Origin: Ornithodoros turicata
Lineage: Eukaryota; Arthropoda; Arachnida; Ixodida; Argasidae
Reading direction: 5' to 3'
NCBI RefSeq assembly: GCF_037126465.1
Contig: NC_088201.1
Location: forward strand, 8,933,001-8,997,000
Length of the DNA stretch: 64,000 nt
Within the stretch, counting starts at the first letter, position 1. Each line of letters starts with the position of its first letter. Made by a program: the position numbers and the translations under genes. This document shows, piece after piece, positions 33,748 through 44,152 of the stretch. A model generated the notes under the pieces. The model did not search any database. It had not been told where the DNA came from and saw only the letters and a program-made list of their open reading frames with translations.

Positions 33748-34671
33748 GGAATCGACAGCACGTGGTCTATCCTATCTGGAATCTCCAGGGCCCATTTGCA
33801 TAGCAGTTGAGTATGCGTCTCATACTCGATTCTCATTCAAAATAGCCTTGGCAGGGCATTGAGCACGCAACTCTTATGCAAACGGGCCCAGGTGTTGCAA
33901 GATGATTCATCCTAATAGAATCGTGTGGTATATGGCCCACGTTCGAGCACAATAGTGGTACAGCCGCTTTAAAGACGACAAACCCGATACGGGCCGTTGA
34001 ACCGTTGATTGATGATTTCAGACAAGTACGTCACAAGCAATGCATGTAGGTGCACTTGTGCAATGCTTGTATATACATAGATACGTAACCATAATAGCAT
34101 AAATATGGTGTGTAGAGCCTTTAGGTAAGACAACTAGGTCCAACTGATGTTTGGTATTGTTGACTAAATTTTTCTGCAACAATAGGAAACGTAATTGTTT
34201 TTCTTTGCGAAAACATGTCGTAAGCGATTTAAGTTTTTCCGTTTTTCATTGATGACGAAACTTCTGGCTTCTCTGTACTGTTTCTATGTAGTGATGACAT
34301 GGTCAATTTAGCTGCAGACGCCATTATGACGCGTATGTGTGTGATCGTTCTTCTTTGGTAATTTCACAGCATGTACAAGTTCCTCACTTACTACGTGATA
34401 TACGAACATAAAGTGTCCCTCTGTTTCCCTACATGGCTTCGTATGTCGACGAGAAGGTAACAGGTAGCTTCACTGACCAGAAATCGCAGGGTGTGGGTTC
34501 GCATCTCACTGCTGGTGCCTTTTCTTCGACTGTCAATCTTTTATCGAAGCATGCAACTGGGCCTTGTGAGACCTTATGTGTTTGTTTGTCACTACTACGG
34601 AATATTCAGGAATATTACTGGTGAACTGCCTGGCACCTAGTGCCTGATTGTGAACGTACCGATGGTACTTA

Positions 34672-34727
34672 AAAAAAAACTTTCCTTGTTTTTTTTTCTT
34701 ACAAACAAACAAACAAACAAACAAACA
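34672..34727 (+). repeat. A/T-rich retroelement tail with (CAAA)n
   Basis: CTTTCCTTGTTTTTTTTTCT followed by TACAAACAAACAAACAAAC. A reversed counterpart lies at 2005-2042, so this is the tail of a repeat family whose body is unidentified. Confidence 0.6.
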
Positions 34728-34756
34728 AAAACTTTGTTGGGCCTGTGTGTGACGGA

Positions 34757-34976
34757 TCATGGTTCTAAAAGCGTCAAGCAGGTGGAGACAAACTCACACG
34801 CACAAAGATGCACTTTCAACAGATGTTTAATTCACACGCCGATTACATCAGATCGAGCTCATAAAAAGATATAAGCGGCGTGTGAATTAAGCATTTGTCG
34901 AAAGTGTGCCTTTGTGTAGTGTCCTGTGTGCGAGAGTGTTTGCCTCCATTTGCTCTGCGCTTTTGGAACCATGAGG
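34757..34976. repeat. Large fold-back repeat
   Basis: Arms 34757-34845 and 34874-34976 are inverted copies carrying ATGGTTCTAAAAGCG, GATGCACTTTCAACA and TTAATTCACACGCCG, with a short centre of about 28 bases. One arm has about 14 extra bases. No target duplication seen. Confidence 0.7.
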
Positions 34977-35269
34977 TACACTTTTTATACAAACATTGAG
35001 CAACTTCCAGCTTACCCTGGAAAACAACACAGGTGACGCGCTGTTCAACTGGTTACCAAACACGTTTGACCCTAACATTAAGCGCCCCCCCCTACAGTTG
35101 CGACTCGTTTTAACACTACTACCGTATTTCCCGGTGTATAATTCGCACCCTCCCAAAATTAGCGGAATGTCAAAAATGTCAGATGTATAACGCGCACCGC
35201 GTGGACGGAAGTGCCAGGACAACGAAAGGAAATCGCAGGAGCCTTTTCCAGGACACTTTTTACAATGTA

Positions 35270-36213
35270 GGGGAAGGTGGGGCAAAGCGGTTATACTAAC
35301 GTTTAAGAATAATTTTTTTATCATGTTAATGTACACGGACATGCAAAATTCTACACCTATAAGAGGCCTTGATATTTTAGCAAAACACCATTAGTTTGAA
35401 AGATGAAAGTCACTGAAAAGGTTAGCCAGCTGTAGGACTCGAACCCACATCTTCTGGATTGCCGGTCCAGGGCTATACCAATTGAGCTAAGCTAACACGC
35501 CTTCTCAGCGACTTCCAGGGTGCGTCATCTGAAGGGACAAACCAGCCACTCTCTCTCGCTCATCCTCCTTTCACTCTTGCATTTTTGCTCACTCACACCC
35601 ACATTCATACCACGGGATCGACGCAGGCTTTCATGACCATTAGTTTGCCATAGTGCTCGTTATAACAGATATTTTGTTTTAAAAAAATATGTTGCAAAGT
35701 AACCAAATTTCTCACTGTGCTCCATGTGGAGGGCAAAGTCAAAAATATTCAGGGGCGAAGTGGAAAGTGTGTACACAACTTTATTTGAAAACCACATAAT
35801 GAGTAGCCGTAAAATGTTGTGGTCTTGCAGGCCCCGTCCACTATATCTACTTTGCCCCTCTTCGCTTTGCCCCTCACAGGTTGTGTATCAATGAAAAATA
35901 CTCCATTTTTGATATATGAAATTGCAAACGTCGGAGTTCTGCCGCTAGATCTTTAGAGCATAGCCGCAGCGTAAAGTTACCCTTCATAATTCAGTGCCGG
36001 CTATAATTTGTTTCACGACTTGCCAATTTTATTGTGCACCATTTTTGCGACAGCTGCAAAAAAACGTTATGTTTCTTTCTAACATCCAACACCTCCGTGC
36101 ACGGCCATGAAATTTCGTCCACACGCGCACCGAGTCCTGTGCGATGAACATTCCGCATGGGGTGATGATGGCGCCACCAAGAAGCCGAAAAGCCGCATTA
36201 CCCCGCTTTCCCC
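35270..36213. mobile_element. Middle, TA-flanked element of the nest
   Basis: GGGGAAGGTGGGGCAAAGCG at the left and its imperfect inverse (GGGGAAAGCGGGGTAATGCG) at the right, each next to TA. Interior has further GGGGCAAAGTGG-like words (about 35750 and 35870). A TA duplication suggests a Tc1/mariner-superfamily or similar element, but this is inference. Confidence 0.45.
35399..35635 (-). mobile_element. Innermost tRNA-derived SINE (family C) with 12-bp duplication
   Basis: Flanked by exact ACCATTAGTTTG (35387-35398 and 35636-35647). On the minus strand a tRNA-like module at 35496-35425 folds as a full cloverleaf: acceptor GTTAGCT with AGCTGGC (two G-U pairs), anticodon arm CTGGA/TCCAG with loop CCGGCAA (anticodon GGC), and T arm GTGGG/CCTAC with TTCGAGT. 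It continues to a 3' end with CAGTGACTTTCATCTTT. The intact tRNA shape and perfect duplication mark it as young. It is not a genuine tRNA gene. Confidence 0.85.
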
Positions 36214-36249
36214 TATACCGCGCGCGTTATACACCGAAAAAATGCGGTA

Positions 36250-38200
36250 ACATGACTACTGTTTAACTTAACAATTTCAAATACCTAAAGCTTCACAAGT
36301 CATACCTGCCGTAAGTTTGATAGAACGCTGCGATATAGCGGAGCCTCGTGATAAAGGTCCACGATAAATTGCACCTGTTTTCCCACGTTGCTGTAATTAT
36401 GTATCCTACTAAAACTGACACAATCACGATGACGTCACAGAATTTTTTGACGTCACACTCGTCATACAGTACTGTTTTTCGGGCAGTACCTCGTATACAA
36501 TTCTGTATTAATTAACAATTAATGTTATTTTTGCACAATTATTAACGTTAGAGAGACTAAGGGAGACAGGGAATAAAAAATTGTTATTGTTAAATGTACA
36601 CAATGCGGTTACTGCGGCAACCGTAATAATTAGCGACTGTATAATTTTAATTGTGATTTCTGGCAACCGAATTGCAGTGCGCCTGATAAAATGACAAACG
36701 CAGGCAAGCTGGTGGACCAAGTCAATGATGAAGAAGCCTGAGTGTGGGCAACAAGAAGAAGGACGAACACAAGACAGTCTTGTGTTCGTTCATACCTGTC
36801 CTCCAACACAACATTAACTCGTGTATAATAGACTACGTACAACTTATTTCGGAACGAATAACTCAAAATTCTACAATCCAAACTACATATCCTTTGTTAT
36901 CCGTCTCTTTCTGTTGGGGAACTTATTACATACTTGCTCATTTGGAAAAGCCCTCTTACGTACTCGGCATCCGATGGGAACCCCGGTGGACGACGGCGTT
37001 TTCGGCCAGAGGGGAGCCCTAATGGCCGGCTGATTCGGTCACAAAAGTAGACTGCGTGTATATACAGTCCCTAAACTTGTTTTCGCTATCCTCACCGCGT
37101 TCTTCCCCGAGGACCGCTTTATCAATACACAGTGGAGCTGCAAAGAAAATCGAAGTCACGCTAAATTAATTTTCGTGTTGGAGCACGACGTAGAGGACCG
37201 AGGTGACACTTTTTTTTCTTTTTTTTTTTTTGCTTCTGCTGGTAAACGTTTTGAAAAGAAAGTGCACCGAGAAAAGCCCTCCTTAACAAAAGAGCGACAA
37301 TCCACTTTCAGTTCAATTTCGGGGAATACCTTCCCAAAGTTCCTCTGCTAGTAGGATTAGACGAAAGTGAAGTTCCCCGGATAAATGGGCCGTAGTATGC
37401 TGCCACCACCTTCTCATTTTTCGTGACTTGAAGAGTGAAATGTTATCAACCAAGTGGAGAAGTTGACGCGTGGGGAGGGGGGGGGGGATGTTCAGCAGAG
37501 CCACATCAGCGCCAGAAGCAACATAAGCAACGACTTTCCTAGTCACGATTTATTTGTTGTTGTTGTTGCCTGCATGAAGATCACAAATGTCTCCTTTTCA
37601 CTATCGCTTTAGGTACTGGCTTGGTATTTGCGGGCTTGTCAGTAGCCCTAAATCTTACCGCCAATACCGGTTGGTCATGTCCATTATCATACGGTTACTA
37701 CATCACTTCCTCTTACCCTCACCTCCTCATCATCGCATCTTCCAGCTTGACAAAGCCCACAGCTGTGAGGCCAATGCAGGACTACCACCACCTTACTCAC
37801 CCCACACATCGCAGCCTTGCAGCCCAGTAACCTAGTTTTCTTCCATCACTTCCTCCACGTGTAGCAGTATTTCCAGTGATAAAATATGCTGCCAGACAAT
37901 GTCTTCGCTTCGATTACAGTTACACATAATTATGCAAGGCTGAGTACTTAATTTGGCGAAACGCTAGTTAGAACATATCGAGTCACTAATAACAGAGCCA
38001 GCATCGAACTGTTGTCTGATTTGGGGGTTCATGTCGCAACACAACCATGATCAATTGTGAGCGACATCGCAGAGTAATTGTGATTCGCCCTACCAAACGT
38101 TCTCGAGCGCGCGCCGAAACCCCAGAACACACTGTTTAACAACCCTCCCGAAGTACGACGTGCCCGAGCAATTGTACCGTGCCACGAAATCGCTGGCCGA
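36250..38200. other. Unassigned stretch
   Basis: Contains a short perfect hairpin (36763-36790, GAACACAAGACAGTCTTGTG), poly(T) at about 37209-37230, a G run at about 37478-37488 and a (TTG)n tail at about 37553-37568. No gene recognised. Confidence 0.45.
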
Positions 38201-38204
38201 GCTA

Positions 38205-38275
38205 GACTAGGATCAAACGCGAATCCTTCGGATCAGAGATTGGGCACGTTCGCCACTAAGCCAGAGAGACCCATA
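38205..38275 (-). repeat. tRNA-like SINE head
   Basis: On the minus strand, TCTCTGGCTTAGTGGCGAAC (box A-like) and GCGTTTGATCC (box B-like). The body is not identified. Confidence 0.5.
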
Positions 38276-39180
38276 AAAATTGTGGCAGAGAAATGCCGTT
38301 GTGTCGAGGCAACCGACGCGTACATTATGTCCTACCGGAAGTACATACCTTCTTTGGTTGCAGAAATTAGCTTTTTATTTTGAACCTCTGTTGTCCTTGT
38401 CATTGAACGAGTGCTTTATTCGACTAAGTTATGGTTTATACATGGCGATTACATCGAAATACTGCTGGCCAATTGGAACACCACACGAACATCATTTCAG
38501 TTCACTCGTAAATCAATAGGGACGGAACAGTGTCATAGACTGCGTCTACAAGTTATCCAAAACAGCGAGACCCTGCAAAGCTATTGAAGACTTATTTGCA
38601 TTTCTTGCCAAATAGGTAGAGTCATATTTAACCTAAGAACAAAACGTTCAAGTGCCGCCCTGCGCTGGTTCCTACTGGCTACAATTACTTCGCGGCAAGT
38701 ATAGTGCGCCGACAGCGAAACTATAGCAGCTCTGTAGGCGGCACCTGGTGGGGCTGTGGTATAACTTTTCCGTCGAAGTAACTCTGTTAGGATTGACGAC
38801 ATTTCTGATGAGTATATTTCATACCGCTCTTATGACGAACACGATTATACCGTCCACCATGCTCTACGGAATACTGCCAAGAAACTATCATAATGTCCTC
38901 CGGGCAGAAAGTCACAACCGGCCATTGCATCATCTAAAATAAACCTAGCGTCGCTGAAAAGCGAACAATTACATGAATGACGATGAGGTGAGATGTTCCA
39001 CCGCGAAAACTGCTCTCCCATACTTCAGTGCATGTATACATGAAAAACCAGTTACTAATGTTTCATAAAGAGTTCACAACCGCTCACGGAACATTAAAAC
39101 AATATTATTTGTTTGATCAATATTTATGTTCCGGGACACGGACCTGGAAAAGGTGCGTTTGGGAATACGCTAGTCAAACC

Positions 39181-39332
39181 CCAAGCAGCACAATGTACTG
39201 GAAGTCGAGTGCATTAGGGGTGGACGGTATGTGTCTTATCAATGTTCTGTCGTTTCATGAATCTGTTCAGGGCCTTTCATCTACCCGTCCACCCCTATTG
39301 CACTCGACTTTCAGTGCATTTTGCTGCTTGGG
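39181..39332. repeat. Fold-back repeat
   Basis: Arms of about 46 bp: 39181-39226 inverted at 39281-39332, sharing CCAAGCAGCA, AGTCGAGTGCA and AGGGGTGGACGG, with five or six differences. A 55-base centre separates them. Confidence 0.75.
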
Positions 39333-39377
39333 ACACTTGCGTTGCGGATCATTCTTATCGAGCATGTCCCCAGCAGG

Positions 39378-39734
39378 CAGGGTTCGGAAAAACCCGGGTT
39401 TTTTTAAAAAAAGCCCGCCCCAGTGGGTTTTTTCGGCTTTTTCGGGTGGGTTTTTTGGGTGCTGGGATTTTTTTTTTTTTTCGAACTGCTGCATATGACA
39501 CGCAACAGCCGTCCTCCGCCTATTTTTCATGTTTCTGGAAGAAATAATTGTTTGCCGCTGTAGAATTTACGGTAAAGTAACCTCCGAAGCAGTCGTCCCT
39601 TTTCCTTCTTTTCTTTTTTTTCCTTCGTTTCTGTATTTCACCCGCGTGTGGGCTTTATTGGGTTTTTCAGCCCGGGTGGACCCAAAAAAAACCCGGGTGG
39701 GTGTTTTTAAACTGGGTCCATCCGGCGAACCCTG
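39378..39734. mobile_element. hAT-type MITE (AACCCGGGTT words)
   Basis: 357 bp flanked by exact 8-bp duplication CCAGCAGG (39370-39377 and 39735-39742). Terminal inverted repeat CAGGGTTCG. Subterminal arrays of AAACCCGGGT and GGGTTTTTT words on both sides. No coding content. Confidence 0.92.
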
Positions 39735-39742
39735 CCAGCAGG

Positions 39743-40423
39743 TGCATCCGTGGCTAGTCATGTCCAACGTTCCAAAAGCATTCACGCTTACAACATAGAG
39801 TGTTCGAAGAACCAAAGAAAACTTCTTACCGGAAGGGTTGGAAAAGAAGGGCGTCCTGCAAAAGCGCGTTTTCCTTCTGAGCCAATCCGTCAACGTCCAG
39901 ACGAAGGATGAACAATGACTCATCTCAATCTCGCTTGTCTTTTGTAATCCAAAATGCCTCTCCTTCGCTTCCAGTTTCAAAAAGATTGTCCCTTTACAAA
40001 GACACATCACGTGATCATATTGATTCCTATATGTAAGGCCAGCGCCGGTATCCCTATTCAATACTTGTATAGATAAAAGCGAGTTGCTTACGTGCCGCAT
40101 CGCGGCGTTTATCCCTTAACTCACAATAGGAAATCAATTAACAGGCGCGGTAACACATGCTACTGGGTGGTTCAGGTAATATCGTGAACCAAGAGGTTTG
40201 GCGTGCGCTGGCAGCTCCGTAATTCTGTACTTCGAGTTCCGGAAAACTAATGGCACTAATTCCGCTGCACGAAGTCGTGCGCTACTCGACAAAAATAATC
40301 AATTCTCAGCGCTTAGCGTCAGCGTACGAAGCAAGTGGATACTGCGCACTTCTAAAGTGAAAGACTGGGTTAGCAGCGATTAACCGAGTACAAAGTTTGC
40401 AACTGAATCACAACAGCAGCAAC
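39743..40423. other. Unassigned stretch
   Basis: A minus-strand open frame (40100 downward) runs on into the MITE at 39734, so its length is partly artificial. No family recognised. Confidence 0.35.
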
Positions 40424-40476
40424 ATAGATGAATGGATGATGATGATGATGATGTGGGATGTTTCCCTGCGTTGAAA
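40424..40476 (-). repeat. LINE 3' end, reversed
   Basis: ATGAATGGATGATGATGATG then GTGGGATGTTTCCCTGCGTT is the inverse of the 3' end of the LINE at 33259-33747, so another copy of the same family was inserted here on the minus strand, almost completely truncated. Confidence 0.7.
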
Positions 40477-40745
40477 CTGAATAACGAGCAGGATGTATAT
40501 TTGTATTTTTAGTAGACACTGGAAACAGAAATTCAACTCTCTCTACCGTACTCTGTACTCTGTCATGTACCTGTTATAATGACTTTCGTGATTTATTTTC
40601 GTAATAGAACAGACAGTAGAGGCCGCTTTCTATCTGGAATACAGAAACATAAGCAAAAAAAATAATGATAATAGACCGGGAGGTTCACAATGTTGCAAAA
40701 ATTGTGTTTTAGTCGGAAAGGTCACCAATAATAATACCTACCTAG

Positions 40746-40840
40746 GAGGGGGGGGGGGGGGATATATTTATTAGACGAAAAGGAAAAAAAACGGGGGAAA
40801 ACTCAGCCAAAGGAGACGTCGGCTTGCTATTCCAGAAATA

Positions 40841-40870
<30 letters not shown>
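40746..40870 (-). repeat. G-tract repeat family, copy 2
   Basis: Run of about 15 G, ATATATTTATTAGACGAAAA, GACGTCGGCTTGCTATTCC and (AAAG)n. Same body as 14541-14648 but a different simple repeat at the end. Confidence 0.7.
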
Positions 40871-40871
<1 letters not shown>

Positions 40872-41272
40872 GAAATTAAGAAATAATACATAAATAAAAA
40901 GAAAAGAAAATAAAGAAAGAAAGAAATAGGAAGGAATAAGAAATAAATGACCAGGTCTAGGCGATAATACATACTAATAACACCTACTTGTCTCTTCAAA
41001 AGACATCGGGACATCACCGGGCTTCCATCCAGGACGGTTACTGCTATCCGCAACTGTTTTAGGGGTGCGGTGGTGGCAAACCCGAAAAACGACACGTTGT
41101 GTTTCCTTTCTTGTTCTCACAATGCACTAAGCAACACTTATGTCTCATCATCGCTCAACAACACCGTCATATATGCACTATAATCAGTCAATGTTACACG
41201 CGAGGTTCATTTCGCATTTGAACATTTGCTGTTTCTCATTCAGTTTTTCCAAACGTAGTTCTGTTCTTCCGA

Positions 41273-41568
41273 TTTTTTTTAACATTCCATGTTAACGCCG
41301 CGAAGCAACTGTGACTATAAGCGGCGTACAGACGTGGACAGGTGGATAGAGGACAGCAGGAAGGAGTGGGGAAAAAAGGGGGTTAGTATGCGTCCTGGGC
41401 CGACTTCAGTGCGGGAACTGTGCCGACATTCGTCTGGAAAGTCTTCGGAAAACCCAGGGAAAACCTCAGACAGCACAGCCGGTGACAGGATTCGAACCCG
41501 TGTCACCTCCCCCCCCAGTCTCGGCGTGAATCTCGATCATCTTAACCACTATGCCACGGGAGCTGGTG
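41273..41568 (-). mobile_element. tRNA-derived SINE (family A), full length
   Basis: Exact 11-bp duplication TGTTCTTCCGA (41262-41272 and 41569-41579). On the minus strand: head CTCCCGTGGCATAGTGGTTA with box B GGTTCGAATCC, then TGTGCTGTCTGAGG, CCCACTCCTTCCTGCTGTCC, GCGGCGTTAACATGG and oligo-A. Same family as 50011-50291. Confidence 0.92.
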
Positions 41569-42529
41569 TGTTCTTCCGAAATACTTCGAGTATCTTCAAA
41601 AAATTACATTCACGACATACCGACTTACCGGCAGGGCGAGGGAGGCATGGCTTTATGCTACTGTATACTTCTGGTTTGACAGCAAGAACTTTTTATATGA
41701 AACACACGCTTTTACTGCGGTGTTTCCGGATATTTCTTGATTTTTTTTTTTTTTTCGCGCTTTGACGACGGGGGGTGGACTGCGTTTTGTGCGCTGCGTC
41801 ACGACGAGTTTGAACGGCTAACGGAACTGTCATCCCCTGAAATTGCAATATCTCAGACGGGACGACAACCACCCAAGCACATTCTTGAGTGTGGCTCGGT
41901 GTCTTAAGCAAAGCAAACCTACAAGATACTGGCCAGCGTTTTGAAAGAAGTTTGTCCTAGATACCCCCGATTTTGTGTCTATACCACCTGCGAGAAATGT
42001 TCTTCGTACGCTATACTGGAGAACTGAAAGAAAAGTGAATTTCAACTTGCACATCCTCAGCGCCCTGCAGAACTATCTCAGACTTGCAGGTAAGGAGAAG
42101 AAGAAGAATAAAAAAAGAAAATTTTTGTTGGCCATCTCTCCTCACGCGAAGGAACGAGGTTCATTAAGAGGAGCAGGAGCGAGGACTAGCAATTGAACCA
42201 TGACAAGAACACCTGTCGTCCTTAGCGCCCCGCTTCATAAGAAACCCTGCGAATCAAAGTAAACACGTCTGGTGCGATAATTACAGAGGAGAAGAAGACA
42301 AACAAAAAAAAGTAGAGACAGAGAACGCTCCCGTGATTAAAATCGCAGCACGCAATTTCAGCTTTGTTCCATTCCTCCTTACTAACAGGTATTGGAGAGT
42401 ACGCTAGGTAAAATAGGTGTCCTGACCAGCCTGTGTGAATCTGATGAGACGTGTCCACTTACTGTCCCTAGGGTGCGGTTTCGAACTCAGCCGAAAGGTC
42501 AGGAATTTAGGGCATGGTATGGCATAATG

Positions 42530-43035
42530 GAGATGCCAACTTTCCGGAAATTTTGAATCGCTAAAAAAACGGTTCTTTTCGGGTTTTTTTCCAAAAAATT
42601 GGAAAATATGGAAACAAACGCAGTTCGGCTGAGTCGAAGCATTGCCGGCCAAACTACAGCATACCGAATGAGCTAGAAACTTCTGTAGTGTTCACCTTCT
42701 AGGCATAAATGCAGATCAGAGCATCCCATGAGACTGCTGTCTACTCAGCGATAGGTAATTGGAACAACCCGTCCACTCCGACCAGAACTCCGACATTATG
42801 TGAACACGATGGCGATCGCTTGCAGCAGCCAGGCGGAGCTCTAAGTTGGTGGTTGTTGGCGGATTAGAGGCACCCAAGGCATTGTTGGCGGGTTGGAACG
42901 CATCAAAGGCACGAAAATTTACATTTTTGAATTTTGTCGCCTGGAAATTTTGAGCTATTTTTCCGGAGACAAGGGAAAAAACCGAAAAAAACTTTTTTTT
43001 TTCAAAATTTCCGGGGTTTTTTGGGGGGCTTCGCG
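42530..43035. mobile_element. Possible MITE with CCGGAAATTTT ends
   Basis: GAGATGCCAACTTTCCGGAA at the left and, inverted, GAGACGCGAAG ... CCGGAAATTTTGAA at the right. Interior subterminal words AAAAACCGAAAAA. Possible ATGGCA-containing flanks on both sides, but no clean duplication. Probably a hAT-type MITE. Confidence 0.4.
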
Positions 43036-44084
43036 TCTCTAAATGGCAGTCAAAGAAAAGGCACCAACAGTGGAATTCCTTAAACTGTCATTATTCAATT
43101 GAAGTATGCAGTATAAGCATGGGACGTTGTGTTCATTCTTCTATGATTAATTGCCTCACCTACTACTATACGTCACCTAGGGCAGCGTACCGAGATTTTG
43201 GAGCACATTAGCGAACCCTCACGAGGGTTGAACCGCGGCCCTGGGCACTCGCCCCCACTGCAAAGAAACCGGCCGTTTTTTTTTTCGTTTTTTTTTTTGC
43301 TCCACCAGGGCGTAGCAAGACGACATAGGTCTGGCTGACCTCTCCTTGCGTGGACGCCACCTCCTGTTTATTAAACTGATATATACCCCCCCTCACGAGG
43401 GCAAAATTAACCCACGCTCCGCCCACCGTGACGTCGTTCACGATCACCGTTGTCTCACGATCCATTATTATCCTTATATTTGTGACGAGTAGTCCACAAG
43501 ATGTCCTGGAAAATCAACGCCTCCGTCAATAGCTCAACGTCTCCGTTGCACAGATTTTTAATTTCACTACTTAGCATCATCGAACAGGTGCCGGCTGCTG
43601 CAGCACCGATTCTCACTTGCGTGTTCCCATCACACAGCTCTCATTCTGCTTGAGTTGAACTCACTGCCGTTGAAACTTACCTACATATAGAGAGAATCGT
43701 GTTACGTTATTCTTTGTGTATCCACTGCTTTCGATGGCATATACGGTATATGATTGTTTTCCACGCGGCTGACCGATAATATATCGCTCACCAGCATAGT
43801 TGAGAAAAACAAACCCACTTTCGGGGCCACGCATCGGAGTCAGCGCAGGTTATGTCGCAAACATGCTCTCGGACTGCCTTTTCACGACGATGACAACTCG
43901 TAGGCACCGTACAAATTGCTTAGGTACATTAAATAGCTTGTATCGTAAACCGAGATTTCAGTGTAACTTGGACAGTACTTCTGAGGCCAAACGTACTCAT
44001 TATATCCGTAGTAATCAGTATTAATGTGGCGCAGTCCGTAAAAGTCACTCCTTTAGCTTGGCAATAGTTACTGACAAAGCTAGT

Positions 44085-44149
44085 CGACGCAGTCTGTGCC
44101 GGCAACCTTGGGATGAGTGAGGGTACACCTAACCGCTGAGCCACAGGGG
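44085..44149 (-). repeat. tRNA-like SINE head
   Basis: On the minus strand, CCTGTGGCTCAGCGGTTAGG (box A-like) is followed by a degenerate box B region. Cut at its 5' side by the Harbinger element. Confidence 0.45.
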
Positions 44150-44152
44150 TAA

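Larger units (their letters stand above)
35121..36248. mobile_element. Outer DNA transposon of a three-level nest
   Basis: Ends ACCGTATTTCCCGGTGTATA and, inverted, ACCGCATTTTTTCGGTGTAT, followed by the GCGCACC/GCGCGCG-type words common to this widespread MITE class. Flanks AACACTACT and AACATGACT agree at 7 of 9 bases. It contains the elements at 35270-36213 and 35399-35635. No transposase. Confidence 0.65.

Noticed and set aside
34887..35342. 151-codon minus-strand frame
   Set aside because: It spans a fold-back arm and the ends of two DNA transposons.
35425..35496. Complete tRNA cloverleaf with anticodon GGC
   Set aside because: It is the head of a SINE bounded by a 12-bp target duplication, not a tRNA gene.
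36755..36800. Small hairpin GAACACAAGAC/GTCTTGTGTTC as another snap-back insertion
   Set aside because: Arms are only about 14 bp and no flanking direct repeat was found.
39567..40100. 177-codon minus-strand frame
   Set aside because: A third of it lies in the hAT MITE 39378-39734, so its length is an artefact of insertion.
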